Shown piece by piece: positions 54,060 through 64,000 of a DNA stretch of 64,000 nucleotides (positions within the stretch are counted from its first letter, which is position 1; every line of letters begins with the position of its first letter). The DNA comes from Clusia tigrina (Eukaryota; Arthropoda; Insecta; Diptera; Clusiidae): NCBI GenBank assembly GCA_920105625.2, contig CAKKTE020000090.1, positions 1,030,501 through 1,094,500 on the forward strand, written 5' to 3'. The notes beneath the pieces are model-generated. The model did not search any database. It had not been told where the DNA came from and saw only the letters and a list, made by a program, of their open reading frames with translations. The translations under genes were made by a program, and so were the position numbers.

Positions 54060-54259
54060 CAACCCCCAATTGGCGCAGAAGCTCATCACGACCTACAGGA
54101 GGAAATCGAGAGCAAGGAACCCTGAAGCAGGCTCGTTGGTACTTGCTAGCCTGCGTTTCTGCTACTGGTGTGCTGATTGGGTAGCTCGTCAATAAATATT
54201 TTACATTTGCCTTGTTAGAGATTTCATTGTTGTAATTATCCATCTGTGGGCGTTTCTTT

Positions 54260-56147
54260 GCGTTGGTTCACGATTGTTTTTTCATAATGGCGCTGGTGTT
54301 AATTCAATGTTGCGTTCTAGATTTTGTAGTCGTGTAGATTTTTGCTATTTTGTTAAATGCCATACTTGGGTTTGTTATTCATGGCGTCTGTGTGTATATA
54401 GGTTCCTAAACGGCGTTCGTTGGTTTTGTTGTGAGGCAAAATTTATGCTGTAAATTTTGGTCCTCACAATATTGACAACGATATTTTATAAATGGGAGAA
54501 GACTTTGAAGATTATTTGATGCCGTCATACCATCATCAACAACTGGAGAAAAAATAATATAATTTGAGTGTGCTAAGCTTGTTCACAAAAAAACGTTTAT
54601 ACAACTTTTTGAAGAAATCGGAGATTCATATTTTGTATGTGAAATAGTTTTTACTCGTGGCTTGCACGTGAAACGAAGGTCGTTTTTAAGGCAAATTTTC
54701 CAACAAACTCTTTGATCCACACTTTCTTCACACATTGAGGATTTCTTGGCTATTCGCTGCTATATTAGTTAAGTGAAAATTGAAACGGATATTATTGGCA
54801 ATAGACGAAAACGTATCGTAATTTTTTCATCACACTTCGTATATGGGGTATTTTGGACGAAGAATCTCTCGTTATGTACGAAAGTAAATAAGAACAAAAG
54901 AAGTAAATAAAAAATGCAATTAACGCCCCACAAGGTTGGTTTTATATTTTTGTTTATCTAAATTTTCAATTGGGATGAAGAGTCCACCATCAAAAAAGCA
55001 CTCGCTTTCCTATATAATGGCAAGTCACACATAAAATACATATGTATACTATTAAATAATTATTGCACTCTGTGCTATCGAAATATATGGAAAAAAGTTT
55101 ATTTGGGTTTTGTTATTCAAACAATTCTTGTGTACAAGTAACTCCTTTAAATTTTAAATTTTTATTTATCAATCCAATATTTTTGATGTCGCTGCAGATT
55201 TTTAATTGTTCGGTAACTAGATACCCTTTTTATTTATAATAGTAATTGATTATATTATGGATACGCAAATATTTGTATGTACACAATAGGTGCTATAACA
55301 TGGGAATATCTGAGTACATAGAATGGAAAAAAGTACAAATTACATTGAGATTCTGAATGTATTCATAATTGTTCGTATTAAAGAAAGTGAATGATTCTAT
55401 AGTTAATGTAAAAAACAAACAATTTTTAACTCATATGCATGAAGCATTCACCATAAAACAAAATTTTTGCAATTGACAACAATTCAGTACATTTTTCTTT
55501 ATTCTATAAATTATAATTTAAAAAATTCAAATCATGATTTTATTCATACAATTAATTTTGGTAATAAGTGGGAAATTTGGAAAAATAAGAGTGTTCTGTA
55601 TGTACTTTCATGAATAACATAGTCTAGATTTAAATACGCTATATCGAAAGGGTGAATAACATCCAGTACAACCAAAATACATAAAACGCAATAACTCGAC
55701 ACTTTGCAATTTATGAATAACAATAGATATCTTTGTAACTATAATGTAGGTGCAATACACAAGCTTAAAGTATATAAGTACTGATGACTTTACCTATTAT
55801 TGTAGTTTTTGTATTACAGAAATATAGTCTCGTTCGTGTTGCTGCACATCATACGACTAATGCCTTCTGGAAGAGCTTAGTTTGAAAAGTACTATTTTGT
55901 GCAGTTTTTAAATTAGTATACAGCAATACAATAAACATATATACCAATAATTATAATCAGCCGCATTAAAAAAAACACAACACGTTTGTCACAATTATGA
56001 ACTTTGAGAATATATTTGTTGTATGACTTGATATTGCAATGAAAAATTTCTTTTGACACTCTTCTGGCTGCAAATAAAAAAACCGAAAGCTTAAGATAAT
56101 TTGAAGTATATTTCAATCCAATTAAATTAATAATAAAGTAAGGTCAC
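54260..56147. other. AT-rich intergenic sequence
   Basis: Nothing coding is recognised. Base composition is strongly AT-rich. The part next to 56148 is probably the 3' UTR of the legless-like gene. A mariner-like end (CATCACACTTCGTAT, about 54838) stands alone. Confidence 0.4.
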
Positions 56148-57900
56148 TTATTTATTAACAAAAAAACCAGAATTTGTAGTAGAATTTGGTACCATATTTG
56201 AACTGACTACCCCTTGCTGACTTCTAGTCGATGTAGCGTATAATTGCTGTTGAAAACTATGATATTGCTGAGCATATTTAAGATCATTAGTAGTTGGACC
56301 AACAAATGGCTTGTAATTAATGTTGCTATTGCTGCCAGCACATGGAAGTGGTGGGGTATTACCAGCACTCATTTGATTTAGTACATTGTTATTGGATCCC
56401 ATAAGTACAGATCCGTTAAGAGAAGACTGAATTCCCGAAATGTGATCGTTTGACAAAATTCCCGAATTAGGTCCCTGCCCATTAATACCCGAATTTAACG
56501 AATCCAAATTTTGGTTCATTATTTTCATTGATTTTTGTTGAACTCCTGCATATATTTGACCGGATTCGCTTGTATTATATAAACCAGCTGTATCAGAGTT
56601 TTCCATTGAATCTTGAGGTGAGCTAGAAAATTGATGTGGCATGGAACCAATCATGTTGGGCCCTGGGGCTTGTAGCCTAGAAACAGACACAGCAGAGTTT
56701 GAACCATCATGACCCAAATTATGTTGACGTACTGGTCGCATCCCTCGAATTAGTGACGTGTGAGAACCTATGTTAATATTATGGGTTAATAACATATCCT
56801 CTTGTTCAGTATTCAGTCCAATTTGATTGCAATTTTGAAAAAAATTCAAATTCCCACCTGGTGCATTTGTATTATTAGACAATTTAGCAGGCTCGGTAGA
56901 AGAGCCGGAGTTAGTTTGCCCTATATGTCCATTATCAATAACATTTAGTCCACTAGAAATATGTGGATTTGCATACCGTTGAAGAAATTCTAAGCTTGGC
57001 GGCATACGCATATTGTTTGTGTTATTATTTTGCGGTCTCACCGGCATATATTGAATTGTATTTGGAGTACTAGCTTTTACTTGTATATTAGGTGATACAT
57101 TGTAATTGCTGAAATTTACAGGCATGCGACCTATTAATCGATGTGAAGGCAACACCCCATGAAAATTGTTGGAGGTTTCTCTTACACCTCCATTGACAGG
57201 GCTAAACCCACCACACATTTTTGGATTGAGTAATCGCTGACCCATAGGACTAAGCATTGAATTTAGATGACAGTTATTAGAAATAAATGGTCCAGAACCT
57301 CCCACATGCGGTGCCATACCAATATTACCTACAGTGCTTGGACCGCAGTGATCCAGACATGAATCTAAACCCATTATGCCTTCCATATTTTGATTTATAT
57401 TTGATGAAATATTCATGTCGTTAGCATTAATAATACTTATTCCCGTGGAAGGGTTACCAATACCAGTATTAAGCGAAACGCAGTTTGTTAGCTGTTGCGA
57501 CATTTGTGCCAAAGAAGAAATCGGATCAAACGAATGATTTAATTTACTCTGTGAGGGGCGGCTGCTATTTGGATTCAATGGTAGATTATCAGTACGGCGA
57601 CAATAATGTGATGAAACCGGTGCTGAATTCTGACGCTATAATAATAAGAATATATTTAATATATAAATTAATCATGTCTTTCAAATTGTATGTTAATTTG
57701 TACCTCTATAGATCCCGGTGCTTTATAAGAATTCATTGTAATATTTGGAGTGTTTTGCATATGTCCAGAAAAGTTTAATATTGGAGTTGCCAATGGAAAA
57801 CCTCCCTCAGTAGTCGTTGGTTCTGCAATATTGTTAAGGTTCGATGTTATTAAAGGTGATCGAGACTTCTGCGGACTACGACGGGAATTTTTTAAATCAC
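56148..57900 (-). CDS. lgs: Legless/BCL9-like gene, two 3' exons
   Basis: Minus-strand host gene. The internal exon 57900-57704 has an acceptor (TTTTTGAAG) and a donor (GTACAAAT). The last exon 57635-56148 has an acceptor (TTATTATTATAG) and ends in a stop. The 197-bp exon enters with two bases of a split codon and leaves in phase 0, so the frame continues. The last exon (about 495 codons) is Asn/Ser/Gly/Met-rich and disordered, with FDPISSLAQMSQQLT near its start; I associate that motif with the C-terminal homology region of Legless/BCL9. Legless bridges Armadillo and Pygopus in Wnt transcription in the nucleus. The HD1 and HD2 exons are not in the window. The motif match is from memory. Confidence 0.55.
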
Positions 57901-57929
57901 CTTCAAAAACAAAAATATATTGTAAGTTG

Positions 57930-58369
57930 TAAGTATAAAAAAAGTATATTGTAAAAATAATATATGTACTTGTAGTTACGACTAAACATTACCTCTTCAA
58001 TAATTAGATGAAGAATCAGAGAGTAAACCTCAACTTTGTCTAAAAAAGCCATTGCCAAATTTACACATTAACCCTAAATCTATACATTAACCTAAACAAT
58101 AATTAGATTTCTCTACTGATACAAATCAATGCATTCAGGGTCAGTTTGGAAAAAACTGGGACATACATATAAGTTTTTCAGTGCCAGCTATATTAAGTGT
58201 AGTATGTACAGAGTGTGTATAATTACTGTAGGATACAAAAATACTAACGACTTATTATTTATTAGAAATAGCAACAAATAATAACCTATATTAGTTCAAA
58301 AAGGTCTGGTGAATTATAAATTATTTGGTTGTTAAACTATTAATTAGCTCCTACATTGTATTTATAACA
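57930..58369. other. AT-rich sequence, probably legless intron
   Basis: No coding region recognised between the legless exon acceptor at 57901 and the BEL leader. As the gene continues upstream on the minus strand, this should be intronic. Confidence 0.45.
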
Positions 58370-59280
58370 ACTACAATAACGACACAAAACAACAAAGAGA
58401 CGACGACAGAACGATCGCCGTGGAGACAACCAGACGAGATATAGCACAAGAAGAAAGGAAGGAACAATATTCAAACACAGTTCGCCAATTTTAATATTGT
58501 TAACCGTCAACTGAAAATAACTCAGGAGCAACAACAAATCAGTGACAAGTTCTTCTTGCAGGAAGGCCCAAGAGGAAATGATTGCAACAACAACAGGACG
58601 TGCAACAACAACAACGTGCCGCAACAACTACTACGCGCTTGACAACAGACAGACTTTATTAAATTATAGACGGTCACCTAAGGTCAAGAGAGGACAACAA
58701 CAATACCATGGCCTTAGCAAGAGGAAGCGGCAGTAGAAGCAACGGCCAGCGGAACTCGGGCAACAATAAAAAAGCTTACAACACTCTCTCAACCATTAGA
58801 ATAATCGACGTGTCCTCATTAGTTTAAGAACTGATTTCATTTAACGAGCGACCGGAAAGAGGGAAACAAGTGAAAAAATCCAGTCGATCAACAAAAATGA
58901 CAATTACACTAAAATTTGAATGTCTCTCCATGGTGAAGTTAGAGAGGAATTCAAAATACAGCAGCTTCTGGCTTTGATCTGGACGAATATGATCAAAAAG
59001 GGGACCTGGTGCAACAACAGTTAGTCAACCTGTATATCAAGGAAGATATGCTTCAAAACAGTAGTGTAGCTGTTCCGTCAATAGTGGGAGAGCCTATTAT
59101 ACGAAATTCGTTACCAATGCCAAAGGTAACAATTCCCCAAATCAATGGCGATTATTTGAATTGGCGCCAATTTTTTAATTCATTTTACGAAATGCTGGAC
59201 AAACAACCATTACCAGTGGTATAGAAAATGTGGTACCTAAAGGATAAGCCGAGAAAAAAAGCCATTTTACCTTGACTAAA
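58370..59280 (+). pseudogene. BEL/Pao leader and gag N-terminus
   Basis: A CAA-rich leader (58540-58740, with many ACAACA units and a reverse-strand relative at 38350-38470) is followed by a frame from about 59009. It reads LVNLYIKEDMLQNSSVAVPS, MPKVTIPQINGDYLNWRQFF and EMLDKQPLPVV, stop, then KMWYLKDK in the same frame. This is the BEL Gag DUF1759-like segment. The element continues at about 61980 after an interruption. It would lie in a legless intron, antisense to the gene. Confidence 0.65.
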
Positions 59281-59805
59281 GAAAATTAACAACAATAAAA
59301 TAATAAGAGTGGCTACTATGGTGTAGAGTTGCAGTTGGTCGTTCAGTTGACTTAGCCGTTCATTCTCGTTCACATAGTTCAATTGCTCAGTTAGTTCAGT
59401 TGCGCTCAGTATGTCATAATTGTTAAAATATGTCACTCATGTTCGCTCGTTCGTTCATAAGAAGTGAAAGGAAGCAGGGAGTAATACTTGCACTTGGCGC
59501 TTTTTTTGTATGTGTACTCAAATGCTGCGCTGTCAAATGTCCTCATACAGCACTGTATCTTTTCGAAAATCCATTATTAAAATATTAAACCCATTTCCCA
59601 TTCACTGTAAACAATTTTAAATTATAAATAAGAGTATGAACATTTTGGAAATCCCTATTTGCTCCCTATTTGTTCTAATTGCAATCAACATCCATACATA
59701 TGTCATCATTCAATCACACATACATAATTCGAGATAATGTTTGTGTGTTTATATTCGTATATCTGCTCATATGAGTGAATAAATGGTTGAACCATATGAA
59801 TGAAT

Positions 59806-59870
59806 AAGTGTGCAAGTGAGCAAGTGAACAAGTGAGCAAATGAGCAAAGGAGCAAGTGAGCAAGTGAACT
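59806..59870. repeat. 8-bp minisatellite (AAGTGAGC-like)
   Basis: About eight imperfect copies of an 8-bp unit, CAAGTGAG with A/C and G/A variants. The flanking 59290-60200 shows no coding region. Confidence 0.7.
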
Positions 59871-60214
59871 ATTTTGTTTAACAGGCAAAAATTGGATAAT
59901 GAAGGGATTTTATTAAAAACTCATATCTTAGGGCATGCTGAGCTCATAAAAAATGTTTTTATATAGCTTTTATAGTTTTTATGTAAATGAAGATTGAAAA
60001 TGAAAAAAATATTGTCCAGAATTATTTAAGTATATACATGATTATAGTAAATGTTCGTCAACATTGCACTGTCGTCCTATAAACACAAACATGAATTCGT
60101 CGGATTCGTCTACATTACTCAGCCTCTGCTTATAACGATTGTGTCCTGAACTCCCATCCAATCCCTACTTTGTATTCTTTGCGCAGTTTTGCACAACGAA
60201 GTCTTTAGGTTGAC

Positions 60215-60439
60215 TTATGCTGAACATTCAGTTGAAGTTGTGGGCGGCAATAAATTTTGTTTCATTAATCGCAATGCATTTAAACTCGGTAAGCAGTATT
60301 TATGCAAACTATTTATTTTTTGACGCAATATATTGTACTTCTGTTCCGACAGATGATGAGGATGCAATGCCAAAACTTCATATGGGGATAAACCTGCGTT
60401 ATTACTTACGCAACTTTCAGAACTATTTTTATTTTTCAT
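60215..60439 (-). CDS. Hypothetical ORF of about 74 codons
   Basis: The minus-strand ATG at 60439 opens MKNKNSSESCVSNNAGLSPY, followed by EVLALHPHHLSEQKYNILRQ, a helical KINSLHKYCLPSLNALR segment and PTTSTECSA, stop. Composition is protein-like (conserved-looking hydrophobic spacing, few simple repeats) in an AT-rich context. I do not recognise it. It could be an exon of the host gene, a fragment of an unknown element, or chance. No good splice signal was defined. The surrounding 60440-61970 shows nothing I can assign. Confidence 0.3.
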   Translation of the reverse strand: MKNKNSSESCVSNNAGLSPYEVLALHPHHLSEQKYNILRQKINSLHKYCLPSLNALRLMKQNLLPPTTSTECSA

Positions 60440-61979
60440 TTTGTCGGTCGCATATTCAAGTTTTTCAACTCAATGTCTCTCTAGTAAATATTCTACTTTT
60501 CTATTTTTCGTTCCACGTGAAGCGACACAAAATTCTCCCAGCACTTCCACTTGTACTAGGTTGCTGAATAATTTAATTTAATTTAAAGGGAACCATATTG
60601 CCGTTTATTATCTAATTAATTATTAATATATTTACATCGGAATCAGTAATAGAGAAGAAAGACCAATAAGTCATATAGAATTTTTCTGTTCGATTCGACT
60701 TCTTTTACGGCCACTGGCCTGCCATTTATTTTTCATTTCAATATCAAAAAATGTGATCTTATGCATGTTAATGCAAGTAAGTCTCCAACTGCGTTAAAAC
60801 TAGCGCCAGGCTGGAATGAGCGGATTCAATGCTCTCTTGCTGCCCAGGGAAACTAGTACGCGCGCCAAACTACCAACCAGCTCTCCTCGCAAACGGCATG
60901 TGCAACGAAGGTCAGCGATGGTCTCCTCGTAGGCCATTCTTTAAAGCTTTGTTTCCTTAAGCACTCTTTAGTTGTAAGCTCTTGCACTGCTATTTTAAAG
61001 TCTGTTACCGACAGTGGTATATTAATTTGTACAAATAAACAAATTAAAAATAGTTTCATTAAAATTATAAACTAAAATAAAGATAATTGTTAAAAACAAA
61101 TGGAAAATATATTAATTTGCATTACGTATTCTTTGTCGTATTGATAGTTTCAAAATTTGCTTTCAATAGATGCAAATTGTGCTGAAACTCTTTCCGCTGG
61201 GCTAACAGATAACCAGGCATCAATTAAATTCGAGAATTTTAAAATAAAATCCATTTCGATTGAAATAAACTAATTGTTTGCTCTTCTTTTTCACTTTTTG
61301 ACACCTCTCTTCGGTGTTTATTTACTATTTTTCACTTTTGGACATTTCAATAACGGTAAATATTGTTGCAATTTTTTTAGCTGCTATACATTTTATCGAA
61401 AAAAGGGAATACTCTTACTAAAAAGGGAATACTTTGCAATGCGCAAAAAAACCCAGTTTTTTTCTAGATTTCAAAGACCATACTTTTGATTAAAGAAAAA
61501 AAATTAGATTTCACATGATTTTTAGATTTATTCTTTCAAACTTCAGTATTACTTATATTTCAACAAAATAAATTGCATTTTATAAATAGCGCACCACAAA
61601 CGAAAAAAAATATATTTTTTAATTAAATTATATTTTTCTGATTCTTTGGTAAATACTGTAAATAAAACATTTTACTTAACTTAATTTTCCATAAGCCGCA
61701 TTTTTAATAATTTTTTCCGCGTATAACCAAAAACTGCTATGATTCTGACTAAAATATTTAATATGAAAAGTGTCAACTTCAAGCGCTTTACGCAGCATAT
61801 TAATAAGTTTGTTTAAAACCCTTTACTAGAATCTTGATGATGGATTAATTAACGCACTGCGCGCCGCTGCCATTAGAGGCCTGCATGATACATTAACACG
61901 AGAATGCATATTAGCATTATATAAACTCGGCCTGATGGGATCCACTACTCCTACAATTAGTAATGAAAAAACTTGACTG

Positions 61980-63600
61980 ACCCACACAAACATTACAGTT
62001 ACAGTCACTAGCTAACCTAAAAGAGTTGCAGAAAATTGGTGACTTTTTGTCATTCTTGGAAATTCAATTCCAGTTAATGGAAGCAATAGGTAATAAGGAT
62101 ACATCTGCAGCCACACACTTTACAACCTGAACTTTTTCTTCAGTGGTAGCATCCGAAGGGAACAGCAGTACATGCAGACTCTGCAACAGCGGCATCCATC
62201 TGTTATACTATTGTAAGCAATTCTTACATTTGTCAGCATTAGAAATATAGGCTGTGCTTCAATTGTTTCAAGATTGATCACACTTCTAAAACTTGCACTT
62301 CAAGATGTTGTATTTGGGAAATAATAATCAGATTCTAAAGCCATATCAATCAACAAAATCATCAAAATAGTTTCAAGGCCAAATCAACCACCAAGCATAC
62401 AGGTTCGGGCAACCGCTTCCAAAGCAGCTGTAACATCAGCAGCAGCAAACACGCAACGCAACGGGTCAATGCCAAGCTACAATCCATTAACAATCGCTTT
62501 TTTTTTACCAATTTGGAACCAAGTCCTCACATTGACATTTCTAGATGGAGCATTCGTGCCAATTGGCTGACCCAGAGTTTCACCGACAAGAAAAAATTGA
62601 TGTCCTGCTTAGTCCCGAATTCTATTTCAGTCTAATAGCGACCGGACACTTAAAGCTCTCCAATGACCTTCCAGTTCTGCTAAATACAACACTTGACTGG
62701 ATTGTCAGTGGAAAAATTGGTAGTAAAAAAAAAGGGTTTCGCCAGCAGAACTACGGTGCGAGACTCACTTTACTCAAAATGTCAGTACAAATGCAGAAAG
62801 TCACTTCGTCGTATGACTGCTTTCCTGGCAATAGGATTAGCTTTAGGAGACTCGCGAGAAATGGCCCATAACATTCATAAGTCTCGAACATGGACTTCTG
62901 AACAATGAGTTGGTGCGAAAAACCCTAGTTATTTCATACTCACCATTATGTACTGAAACCAGATGTGTGGTATTTGATGCTTCAACTAAAAGCACTAGGA
63001 TATCCTTTGAGTGATTTAATGTACAGAGGACCAACAGTTCAAAGTGAACTTTTCTCCATACTCCTTCGTTTTCATTTGCCACTTGTCTTCACCACCGATA
63101 TTGAGAAGATGTATCGCCAGATCCTAATACATACAGATGATCAGCGATACCAAATCATCAGGAGAAAGAGTCCAACGTCAAAATTGAAATATTATCAACG
63201 CGACACTGTTAAATGTGGGACACGAAGGGCACCCTCCGAAATGCCTTCAACGAGTTGCAACTGACAACATCAGTAATTATTCGCTGGGAGCTCAGATTCT
63301 GAACGATAATTTTTACGTCGATGATGGTCTTAGAGGCTCAGACAGCTTGATAACTGCCATCGAAACTCAACGACAGCTCATCCTCATCTTAAGGGTGATT
63401 GGATTCAATTTTCGAAAATTGTGTGGAAATCATCCTCTACCTGTTCAAAACATCCCACAAGGTGACCAGGAAGTCAATTTAGACTTCACCAATAATAATA
63501 ACAGTGATTCAATAAAAACTCTGGGATTACTATGGATACCTAAAACGGATAATTTTGTGTTAAAGCATGTAACGACTCTTTTTATAGCTGGGGTAAAACT
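61980..63600 (+). pseudogene. BEL/Pao gag C-terminus and pol fragment
   Basis: The plus strand reads LQKIGDFLSFLEIQFQLMEA (Gag), a single knuckle CRLCNSGIHLLYYCKQF (62178-62230), protease-region LADPEFHRQEKIDVLLSPEF, then RT segments LVFTTDIEKMYRQILIHTDD, DNFYVDDGLRGSDS (YVDD, about 63310) and IKTLGLLWIPKTDNFVLKHV. After about 63560 the remaining pol (RNase H, integrase) is deleted and the 3' end with the LTR follows. There are many stops and frameshifts. It is probably the same element as 58370-59280. Confidence 0.7.
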
Positions 63601-63618
63601 CAGCGGCTCCAGGGGTCG

Positions 63619-64000
63619 TGTACAGAAAAATATAAAAAGTCCTGCGCGTTATATTAATAATAGCGTATTTATTTACTATAATGATTGTGAACTCTTGCTC
63701 GAAACAATTATATTCTCTTAATTCTATATAAATAAACTTGCTTAGTGTATACTTGTTTGCCTGTCTCTACGTCCCGGTAAGTATGTGTCTCTGTGACTCA
63801 GTGGGAGAACGATTAAAAACCAGAAGCTCACACTGAGTCCCTATGGTCTCTGTACGGCGTATGACTTAGTGGGAAAACGATTAAAGAACCAGAGGTTCCC
63901 TCTAAGTCCCTAAGTCTCGGTTGCGTATGTCTCTCAGTGATTCAGTGGGAGAACGATTAAAAACCAGAGGCTCTCACTGAATCCCTGTAGTCTCTGTCTG
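63619..64000 (+). repeat. BEL LTR start with tandem hairpin repeats (continues past edge)
   Basis: After a purine-rich CCAGGGG tract the LTR begins TGTACAGAAA with a TATAAAAAG box (63631). From about 63790 three repeat units of 68-76 bp follow, each with a stem of 13 bp (one mispair) around a loop containing CGATTAAA-ACCAGA: stems 63795-63807/63827-63839, 63863-63875/63896-63908 and 63939-63951/63971-63983. The LTR runs off the window. Confidence 0.6.

Noticed and set aside
54826..54852. A second mariner ending at a TIR-like sequence near 54850
   Set aside because: One end only, with mismatches, and no partner end or transposase recognised.
59706..59888. LLLCSFAHLFTCSLAHLF repeat protein
   Set aside because: Translation of the 8-bp minisatellite.
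63790..64000. CRISPR-like array
   Set aside because: Only three degenerate units without distinct spacers, in eukaryotic LTR sequence.

Overview
The window looks like insect nuclear DNA, most likely from a higher fly (Diptera, possibly a tephritid). The evidence is the mix of LOA, Jockey and RTE-like LINEs, 412/mdg1-like, roo-like and other BEL/Pao LTR elements, a mariner and an insect-type Helitron, plus one spliced host gene that resembles legless (lgs, the fly BCL9). No bacterial operons, rRNA genes or CRISPR arrays were seen. Family names come from motif recognition only, because no search could be run.

Layout. 1-2810: minus-strand LOA-type LINE running off the left edge. 2985-3885: decayed Jockey fragment. 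4490-4866: LTR remnant. 4888-10535: minus-strand Helitron split by a nearly full-length Jockey LINE (4967-9669). 10536-13986: a solo LTR lying head-to-head with an internally deleted LTR element that has a SAP-domain Gag. 13991-15235: LOA fragment. 15341-23083, continuing at 31623-31697: dead Ty3/gypsy-type element, interrupted by a SINE-like repeat, a Jockey derivative (18696-20115) and a young, apparently intact roo-like BEL/Pao element (23084-31622). 31945-33227: RTE-like RT fragment. 33215-52707: one old minus-strand BEL/Pao element scattered in pieces, interrupted by LINE tails, a dead mariner, another BEL LTR/leader and the central feature of the window.

The central feature is a tandem LTR-internal-LTR-internal-LTR array of a 412/mdg1-like element (39318-52178). 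Its period is exactly 6112 bp and the whole array is flanked by a single ATAT target duplication. Each unit carries two small ORFs before gag, one of them a one-helix membrane microprotein. Stop/start overlaps join these ORFs to gag, and a G-GGA-AAC slippery heptamer sits at the gag-pol overlap.

52708-64000: quiet AT-rich sequence, an LTR remnant with a 95-bp inverted duplication, the last two recognisable exons of the legless-like gene (56148-57900, minus), and pieces of a plus-strand BEL element. That element ends at the right edge in an LTR with tandem hairpin repeats whose stems change in a compensatory way.

The elements do not form a pathway. They form a nesting record: old BEL, gypsy and Helitron bodies were hit by LINEs and a mariner, and most recently by the roo-like and 412-like elements. 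In Drosophila legless lies on the dot chromosome (Muller F), a repeat-rich element, which would fit this density if the lgs call is right.
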